A DNA stretch of 64,000 bases from NCBI GenBank assembly GCA_900548975.1, contig URMS01000008.1:55623-119622 (forward strand). The letters run 5' to 3'. This document shows positions 58,663 through 64,000 of this stretch, piece after piece. The notes below the pieces were generated by a model. The model saw nothing but the letters and a program-made list of their open reading frames with translations. It made no database searches and was not told where the DNA came from. Position 1 is the first letter of the stretch. Each line of letters begins with the position of its first letter. The stretch is from an uncultured Porphyromonadaceae bacterium (GTDB lineage: Bacteria > Bacteroidota > Bacteroidia > Bacteroidales > Muribaculaceae). Made by a program: the position numbers and the translations under genes.

Positions 58663-60054
58663 TCAGGAGTATTCGTCCCAGCGGCGTTTGAGGGCGTGCG
58701 TTTCGGAGTGCACCTGTTCCGATTCGCTCATGGACCATGTGTTGGAGCAGTAATCGCAGGTGTAGTGGTTGGTCCAGTTGTGCATGGTAGTGTATGTGCG
58801 CCGCAGTTCGCGTGCGTTGCGCACAATATTGCTGCTGTTGATGGAGCTGTCGCTGATATCATGCCACGAGTCGGAAGACGTTGTGCTGTACCCCTGGTCG
58901 GTGACGCCCGAGAGATCGCCTGCGAAGTGGTGACAACGCGCGCACCGGATAGTACGCAGCGCTTTGAAGAAACCGGCAAACAGACACACATTGAAAAACA
59001 TGCCCAGGAGTGCCACAACGTAGTTGAAGCCGTTGAAATCGTTGACGATATCCAGCTCGGCCATAATGATGATGAAGAACAGACACGCCGAGATCATCAT
59101 GACAGTGAAGTTGGCCAGGGTCATCAGGAATTTTTCTATGATAAGGAACCACAGGTGTACTACGCCAAAGTTTACACCCGATATCACGGCCATGGTCACA
59201 AGCATCACCCAGAATTTGTCGGGCAGCCCTATGGTGTTGCGCAGTATCTCGTCGGTAACGGTGTATATCGCACTGCTTAGAGGCAGCACAAATAGTAGAG
59301 CGGCGATTATACCAAGAGTTTTTCCAATGGTAGCGTCAGAGCATCCGCTCCTGTATTGCCGGTTCTGTATCTTGCCATTTTGCTCCAGACGCCAACAGGC
59401 ATGCACGAGTAACGGTACAAAGCACATGAGCAGCAAGATCCAGATGGCGGCGGCCTCTCTGCTTGATTTGGCTAAAGGCTGCACCATCAGAATCATGCCG
59501 ACAACCAAAAACGTAGGCACAATTATAAAATAGAGTGTGGCCGGACTCTGGTGAAAATAATATCTATCTTTGAGCCAGCGTATGGTAAATACCTCAACTG
59601 TTATAAGAGCACCACATACAAGTATTATGATCCATAAAGGCAGACTGAAGAAAGCTATGAAGAAAGAATTTACCGGTCCGAGGTATTGAGAGATATTGGT
59701 GTCGTTAGTGTTTTTACCGTCTGAGGTTGATGGCGGATTCAGTACGTACTGGTAGTAATCGCCGTTTCGGCCCTGAATGAATCCTGTGCTTACAAAACCA
59801 CTGTAATTGCCGTTGTTTACTTTCACCCATCCGTTGGCATAGTCGCTGACATCGGTCACCCATATGGTCTCGCCGGGCTGCAGCTGACAGATTATCCCTG
59901 CTGAAGAGGACGGTCCTGCACGCATGTTTAGTTTTTTCGAAGAAGTGACTGTTACGGCATTAAGTGCGTCCATATCGCCCACTGTCACTTCGGCAGAAAG
60001 TGAAAAAGATGCGAAAACAATAATCAGAAAATAGAGAAAGAGATGGCGTTTCAT
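58663..60054 (-). CDS. SH3-domain multi-pass membrane protein with C-terminal Cys pairs
   Basis: 463 residues from the ATG at 60054 (signal MKRHLFLYFLIIVFASFSLS). Residues about 30-95 form a bacterial SH3 domain (LNMRAGPSSSAGIICQLQPG, WVKVNNGNYSGFVS). About seven or eight membrane helices follow (WIIILVCGALITVEVF, LYFIIVPTFLVVGMILMV, AAIWILLLMCFVPLLVHACW, FTVMMISACLFFIIIMAELD, YVVALLGMFFNVCLFAGFF). The C-terminal cytoplasmic or soluble part has CARCHHF and CDYCSNTW, a split zinc-ribbon-like pair. The family is not recognised. An SH3 domain of this type suggests cell-wall binding. Confidence 0.75.
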   Translation of the reverse strand: MKRHLFLYFLIIVFASFSLSAEVTVGDMDALNAVTVTSSKKLNMRAGPSSSAGIICQLQPGETIWVTDVSDYANGWVKVNNGNYSGFVSTGFIQGRNGDYYQYVLNPPSTSDGKNTNDTNISQYLGPVNSFFIAFFSLPLWIIILVCGALITVEVFTIRWLKDRYYFHQSPATLYFIIVPTFLVVGMILMVQPLAKSSREAAAIWILLLMCFVPLLVHACWRLEQNGKIQNRQYRSGCSDATIGKTLGIIAALLFVLPLSSAIYTVTDEILRNTIGLPDKFWVMLVTMAVISGVNFGVVHLWFLIIEKFLMTLANFTVMMISACLFFIIIMAELDIVNDFNGFNYVVALLGMFFNVCLFAGFFKALRTIRCARCHHFAGDLSGVTDQGYSTTSSDSWHDISDSSINSSNIVRNARELRRTYTTMHNWTNHYTCDYCSNTWSMSESEQVHSETHALKRRWDEYS

Positions 60055-60068
60055 GGTAAAATATCTTA

Positions 60069-60116
60069 TCGGCACAAAAATAAGCAATTAGGCGTATAAA
60101 TGCAAATATGTGCCGA
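60069..60116 (-). promoter_or_regulatory. Dyad in the promoter region of the SH3/membrane protein gene
   Basis: TCGGCACA (60069-60076) and TGTGCCGA (60109-60116) form a perfect inverted repeat 32 bases apart, just upstream of the start codon. It could be a repressor-binding dyad or a leader hairpin. Confidence 0.4.
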
Positions 60117-60220
60117 CAAAAACATTTTTGACAGAACTTTCAAGTCGAAAAATACTTAGAGCCGGGTATTGGGTATGTAGATAATAATTTGCAATTTTGT
60201 ATGAATTTTTTGGACACATC

Positions 60221-62701
60221 ATGAAACTGTCGCAGCTACACACCGGCGAGACCGGAATAGTGGTGAAGGTTCTGGGTTACGGAGCCTTCCGCAAACGTTT
60301 GATAGAGATGGGCTTTGTAAAGGGCCATGGAGTGTCTGTGGTGCTTCATGCGCCTTTGCGCGACCCTATAAAATATAATATTATGGGTTATGAGGTGTCG
60401 TTGCGCCGTTCGGAGGCCGATCTTGTGGAAGTAGTGAAAATATCGCCCGAGGAGGCCGCCGTTCTGGGAGCCAGGGCTGTTACTTCGCCCATGCCCACAT
60501 CGGAAGACATCGAGGCACGCACCCAGTATCACCATGAACGGCATATCATCAATGTGGCGCTGATAGGGAATCCGAACTGCGGCAAGACATCGCTGTTCAA
60601 CCGCGCCTCGGGAGCCCGCGAGCATGTGGGGAACTACAGCGGCGTCACTGTCGATGCCAAGGAAGGATATTTCGAGCGCGGCTCATACCGTATCAATATT
60701 GTCGATCTGCCGGGCACCTATTCGCTCACATGCTATTCGCCCGAGGAACTGTATGTGCGCCAGTATCTGCGCGAAAACAATCCGGATGTGATTGTTAACG
60801 TTGTCGATACTTCGAATCTGGAGCGCAATCTGTTCCTCACCACCGAGCTTATCGACATGGACCACAGCATGGTCATAGCCCTCAATATGTACGACGAGGT
60901 GAGGGCCCGCGGCGGAGAACTCGACTACGAAAGCCTGGGTGCCATGATAGGGGTGCCTATGGTGCCTGTGGTTGCCAAGACAGGCGAAGGCGTCGATGCT
61001 CTCTTCGATACCGTGATATCGGTGTTCGAGGGGCGCGATACCACTGTCCGTCATATACATGTGAATCTTGGCTCGGATCTCGAAGGTGCTATACGTCTTC
61101 TTGTCGACTCCATAAAGTCGACATCTGCAGTTAACAAACATTTTTCGCCCCGATATCTTGCAATCAAATTACTCGAGGGCGATCATGAGATAGAAGACGA
61201 GCTGTCGGTTAATACCGAGATGGCCCAAGAAATCGACAAGCGCCGTCGTGGCCGGTATTGGTTTGGTCAGAATCATGGTCACAAGGTATGGCGGCAGCAT
61301 CTTAAAGCCGGTTCAGACAGTCCGATACTGCTGTTGCGCGATAAACTCCGGGGACGTATCGAATCGCTACGCGACGAGGATATATCGTCGATAGTGGCGG
61401 CTGAAAAATATGGATTTATAGCCGGAGCGCTTGCCGAGACATATTCCGCGGGCAAAAAAGGAACCGGACGCACCACGCGTGTGCTCGATTCGCTTGCTAC
61501 CAACAAGCTGCTCGGGTTCCCGATTTTTCTGCTGATAATGTTTTTTATATTCTGGGCTACTTTTGTCATTGGCCAGTATCCGATGGAGTGGATAGAGTCG
61601 GCTGTGGCATGGCTGAGCACAGTTGTCAACAAGCTCATGCCCGAGGGACCGCTCAAAGACCTCGTAGCGGACGGCATCATAGGCGGTGTAGGGGGCGTGA
61701 TAGTGTTCCTGCCCAATATTCTCATACTCTATTTCTGCATATCGTTCATGGAGGATTCGGGCTATATGGCCCGTGCGGCCTTTATCATGGACAAGGTCAT
61801 GCACCGTATTGGGCTCCACGGCAAGTCGTTCATACCTCTTGTCATGGGTTTCGGCTGTAATGTGCCGGCTATACTGTCGTCGCGTGCCATCGAGAGCCGT
61901 TCGAGCCGCATAATCACCATACTCATCAATCCGTTCATGTCGTGCTCGGCGCGCCTGCCGGTCTATATCCTTATGGTGGGCACTTTCTTTGCGGCGTCGG
62001 CGCCGTTGGTGCTCATGGGCTTGTATGTGGGCGGTATTGTGGTGGCCGTGATTACGGCACGCCTGCTGCGAAGGTTCCTGTTCAAGAAAGACGAGACACC
62101 GTTTGTAATGGAGCTGCCGCCTTACCGTATGCCTACCATGAAAGCATCGCTTAGCCATACATGGGCTAAAGGCAAGCAATATCTCAAGAAAATGGGCGGT
62201 ATAATACTGGTTGCCAGTGTGCTTGTGTGGGCACTCAATTACTTCCCTCTCGACCGCGATACCGCGCCGGCCGAGGATACGGCCGCAATCGATCCGACCC
62301 GCGATTCCTATCTCGAAATGGCCGGCAAGGCTATAAACCCCGTCATGGAGCCGCTCGGTTTCCACTGGCGTGCTTCGGTGGCCGCTCTGGCCGGTGTGCC
62401 TGCCAAGGAGATTGTAGTGTCGACTCTCGGAGTGCTCTATACCGACGATGAAGCTGCTTCCGAAGCCCGTCTTGGCGAGCGTCTGGAGCAGCCCGACCCG
62501 GCTACAGGAAAACCGGATTTTACCCAGGCGTCGGCACTGGCGTTTCTTGTGTTCATACTGCTGTATTGTCCGTGTTTCGCCACTATTGTGGCCATATGCC
62601 GAGAAACAGGCAGCCCGCGCTACGGTCTTTTCAGTATTGTATATAACACGCTTGTGGCGTGGCTCGTGGCCTTTGCGGTGTATCAGATAGCAAGCTTCTG
62701 A
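60221..62701 (+). CDS. feoB: Ferrous iron transporter FeoB with fused N-terminal FeoA domain
   Basis: 826 residues from the ATG at 60221. Residues 1-75 are FeoA (MKLSQLHTGETGIVVKVLGY, KRLIEMGFVKGHGV, MGYEVSLRRSEADLV). The G domain follows: G1 ALIGNPNCGKTSLFN, G3 NIVDLPGTYSL, G4-like ALNMYDEV. The membrane part carries the Gate motifs (PLVMGFGCNVPAILSSRAIE, NPFMSCSARLPVYILM, VPAKEIVVSTLGVLY). FeoA-FeoB fusions of this kind are the norm in Bacteroidetes. It imports Fe(II) through the inner membrane. The gene is convergent with the EamA gene, 6 bases apart. Confidence 0.97.
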   Translation: MKLSQLHTGETGIVVKVLGYGAFRKRLIEMGFVKGHGVSVVLHAPLRDPIKYNIMGYEVSLRRSEADLVEVVKISPEEAAVLGARAVTSPMPTSEDIEARTQYHHERHIINVALIGNPNCGKTSLFNRASGAREHVGNYSGVTVDAKEGYFERGSYRINIVDLPGTYSLTCYSPEELYVRQYLRENNPDVIVNVVDTSNLERNLFLTTELIDMDHSMVIALNMYDEVRARGGELDYESLGAMIGVPMVPVVAKTGEGVDALFDTVISVFEGRDTTVRHIHVNLGSDLEGAIRLLVDSIKSTSAVNKHFSPRYLAIKLLEGDHEIEDELSVNTEMAQEIDKRRRGRYWFGQNHGHKVWRQHLKAGSDSPILLLRDKLRGRIESLRDEDISSIVAAEKYGFIAGALAETYSAGKKGTGRTTRVLDSLATNKLLGFPIFLLIMFFIFWATFVIGQYPMEWIESAVAWLSTVVNKLMPEGPLKDLVADGIIGGVGGVIVFLPNILILYFCISFMEDSGYMARAAFIMDKVMHRIGLHGKSFIPLVMGFGCNVPAILSSRAIESRSSRIITILINPFMSCSARLPVYILMVGTFFAASAPLVLMGLYVGGIVVAVITARLLRRFLFKKDETPFVMELPPYRMPTMKASLSHTWAKGKQYLKKMGGIILVASVLVWALNYFPLDRDTAPAEDTAAIDPTRDSYLEMAGKAINPVMEPLGFHWRASVAALAGVPAKEIVVSTLGVLYTDDEAASEARLGERLEQPDPATGKPDFTQASALAFLVFILLYCPCFATIVAICRETGSPRYGLFSIVYNTLVAWLVAFAVYQIASF

Positions 62702-62707
62702 CCGGTG

Positions 62708-63580
62708 TCAGGAGCCTGCTATAAGCAGTGCGAGACTTGCAGCAAGAATGCAGAGGTCGACGAGTTTGGCCCTGATGTGCTTCTCGTGCAGCGCGAACAC
62801 GCCGTAGAAGAAAGATACGAGCACGCTTCCGCGCCGTATCATCGACACTATCGAAATCATGGAATCGGGCTGCGAGAGGGCATAGAAATAGGCTATGTCG
62901 GCTGTAGTGAGGAAGATGGCTATGCACGGGATGCTCCATCGCCAGCGGAAAGGGGTGGCGATGCCGTGTGTGCGGCTGATGATGAACAGTGTCGCGCCCA
63001 TGATAAATACCTGGTAGAGAGAATACCATGCCTGTACTTCGAGCGGCTCGAAGCGGCGAAGCAGATATTTGTCGTACAGCGCGCTGACGGCGCCGAGCAC
63101 AGCAGCCCCGAAGCAGCACCACAACCATCGGCTGCCACGGAATGCGAATCCTTCGCGTGCTCCCACACGCGATATGAGAAACAGGGAGACGAAACCGAGC
63201 AGGATGCCTCCCCACTGCAGGGCGTTGAGCCGTTCGCCGAATATCAGCAGGGCACCCAACAGTACCATAACGGGGCGCGAGGCATTGATCGGACCTGCTA
63301 TGGTGAGAGGCAGATGCTTGATGGCGAAATAGCCCAGCAGCCAGGAACCAAGTACAATGAACGATTTGACTACTATCAGCAGATGGCCTGCGACGGTCTG
63401 ACCGAGGCCCCAGTAGCCGTGGAGCGCGCCCGATATTATGACCGGACACATCAGCAGCGAGCCGAATACGGTGTTGAGAAACAGCACTGCAGGCACATTA
63501 TTGTCGCGGAGAGATATTTTCTTGAAGATATCGTATACGCCAAGGCAGACAGCCGAGGCCAAAGCAAGCATAACCCACAT
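62708..63580 (-). CDS. EamA/DMT-family transporter
   Basis: 290 residues from the ATG at 63580; the longer upstream frame would overlap the -7 box at 63617-63624. Ten helices in two EamA repeats: first repeat MWVMLALASAVCLGVYDIFK, AGPINASRPVMVLLGALLIF, ERLNALQWGGILLGFVSLFL; second repeat WLWCCFGAAVLGAVSALYDK, SIVSMIRRGSVLVSFFYGVF and LHEKHIRAKLVDLCILAASL. The substrate of such drug/metabolite transporters is not predictable here. Confidence 0.9.
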   Translation of the reverse strand: MWVMLALASAVCLGVYDIFKKISLRDNNVPAVLFLNTVFGSLLMCPVIISGALHGYWGLGQTVAGHLLIVVKSFIVLGSWLLGYFAIKHLPLTIAGPINASRPVMVLLGALLIFGERLNALQWGGILLGFVSLFLISRVGAREGFAFRGSRWLWCCFGAAVLGAVSALYDKYLLRRFEPLEVQAWYSLYQVFIMGATLFIISRTHGIATPFRWRWSIPCIAIFLTTADIAYFYALSQPDSMISIVSMIRRGSVLVSFFYGVFALHEKHIRAKLVDLCILAASLALLIAGS

Positions 63581-63616
63581 GTAGAACAATCTCTGAGAAA
63601 TGGTTAAAAACGGGTG

Positions 63617-63624
63617 CAAAGATA
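63617..63624 (-). promoter_or_regulatory. -7 box of the EamA gene
   Basis: TATCTTTG on the minus strand (63624-63617), 36 bases before the ATG at 63580. No clear -33 element. Confidence 0.5.
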
Positions 63625-63720
63625 CGAAATAAATAAGAACCGCACACCGGGTTGGGGCCACGGCATGCGGTTAAGGTAATTCGGAAAATATTTGTGTAGA
63701 GTCCAAGGGCAAATGCAATA

Positions 63721-63945
63721 TTAGCGAAAATGTTTGAAAAACTCAGCTGTAGGAGTGGAGAAATTGAGTTTCTCTCTTGGCCGTCTATTGAGCTTGGTCT
63801 GTATCTTCTTGACGAATCGAGGCGTAACAGTGTTGAAATCAGTGTCTTTGGGGATATATTGCCGGATAAGCTTGTTTGTGTACTCCACGAGCCCCTTCTG
63901 CCAAGAACAGTATGAATCGGCAAAATAGACGACCACACCTTTGAG
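63721..63945 (-). pseudogene. IS30-family transposase, C-terminal remnant
   Basis: The frame encodes VVYFADSYCSWQKGLVEYTN, KLIRQYIPKDTDFNTVTPRF and LNRRPREKLNFSTPTAEFFK, the C-terminal end of IS30-type DDE transposases (usual pattern YFADPYxSWQRGxxEN). An in-frame TAG stands just upstream of this block, and the preceding codons to the window edge do not match the transposase. It is therefore a fragment, perhaps from a deletion or a chimera. The end of the element may lie around 63690-63720, where a GTGTAGAGTC-like terminal sequence occurs. The last 55 bases of the window (63946-64000) hold nothing I could assign. Confidence 0.7.
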
Positions 63946-64000
63946 CTATAAAATCCCTGGATCAGGCGTAATATCAAGGCCGGCGGCTTCGACAAGCTGT

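Noticed and set aside
1..64000. CRISPR arrays, tRNA or rRNA genes
   Set aside because: No regularly spaced repeats were seen and no cloverleaf or rRNA signature was recognised in the intergenic regions by eye. A covariance-model scan was not possible here.

Overview
The window looks like a chromosomal segment from a member of the order Bacteroidales, plausibly Muribaculaceae-like. The evidence is a SusC/SusD pair with a hybrid two-component regulator, a fused FeoA-FeoB, a type IX secretion plug protein, Bacteroidetes-type lipoprotein signals, and many promoters of the Bacteroidetes form TTTG-N20-TAnnTTTG. Most of the DNA is GC-rich. The stretch from about 49.96 to 58.6 kb is clearly AT-rich and has the content of a genomic island.

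Layout. (1) 1-13.1 kb, minus strand: one tightly packed eight-gene operon read from a near-consensus promoter at 13078-13109. It encodes an amidase with an inserted golvesin-like domain, a GT2 glycosyltransferase, a DUF4922 nucleotidyltransferase-like protein, a SpoIID-type protein, an AmpG-like importer, a NamZ exo-muramidase, a D-lactate-dehydrogenase-like FAD/FeS enzyme and a NagX/HGSNAT-like acyltransferase. Together these suggest peptidoglycan fragment scavenging. (2) 13.2-18.9 kb: a small XRE regulator/membrane protein pair with a dyad operator, an inositol-phosphatase-family protein, ung overlapping a T9SS plug gene, a DUF3109 protein and an NSS transporter. (3) 19-43.8 kb: a polysaccharide utilisation locus with a GH43, a beta-helix/esterase with a T9SS-like tail, a fimbrillin-like lipoprotein, two Asp-box propeller proteins, a hybrid regulator with a degraded kinase and a Glu at the phospho-acceptor site, SusC, SusD, a DUF5107-TPR protein, an exported aldose epimerase and a GH78-like rhamnosidase. 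An arabinose/rhamnose-rich pectic glycan is a reasonable guess at substrate. (4) 43.9-49.8 kb, minus strand: dipeptidyl peptidase III, FtsH, RsfS and a LolC/E-like permease.

(5) 49.96-58.6 kb, the AT-rich island: a sigma factor fused through one membrane helix and a periplasmic linker to an outer-membrane beta-barrel, a CotH-family lipoprotein, four tail-to-tail overlapping small-gene pairs made of two duplicated types, an IS1595-family transposase, a HicB/HicA-like pair, and a secreted protein behind a roughly 240-nt leader predicted to be pseudoknotted with its start codon in a perfect 10-bp hairpin. The island also holds a small lipoprotein and a nested MITE pair. (6) 58.6-64 kb: an SH3/multi-TM/zinc-ribbon-like protein, FeoAB, an EamA transporter and an IS30 remnant at the edge.

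The best candidates for something undescribed are the one-polypeptide sigma-TM-barrel protein at 50187-51728, the structured leader RNA at 56361-56602, and the array of duplicated convergent small-gene pairs sharing one promoter element. All calls come from reading the sequence; no database search was run.
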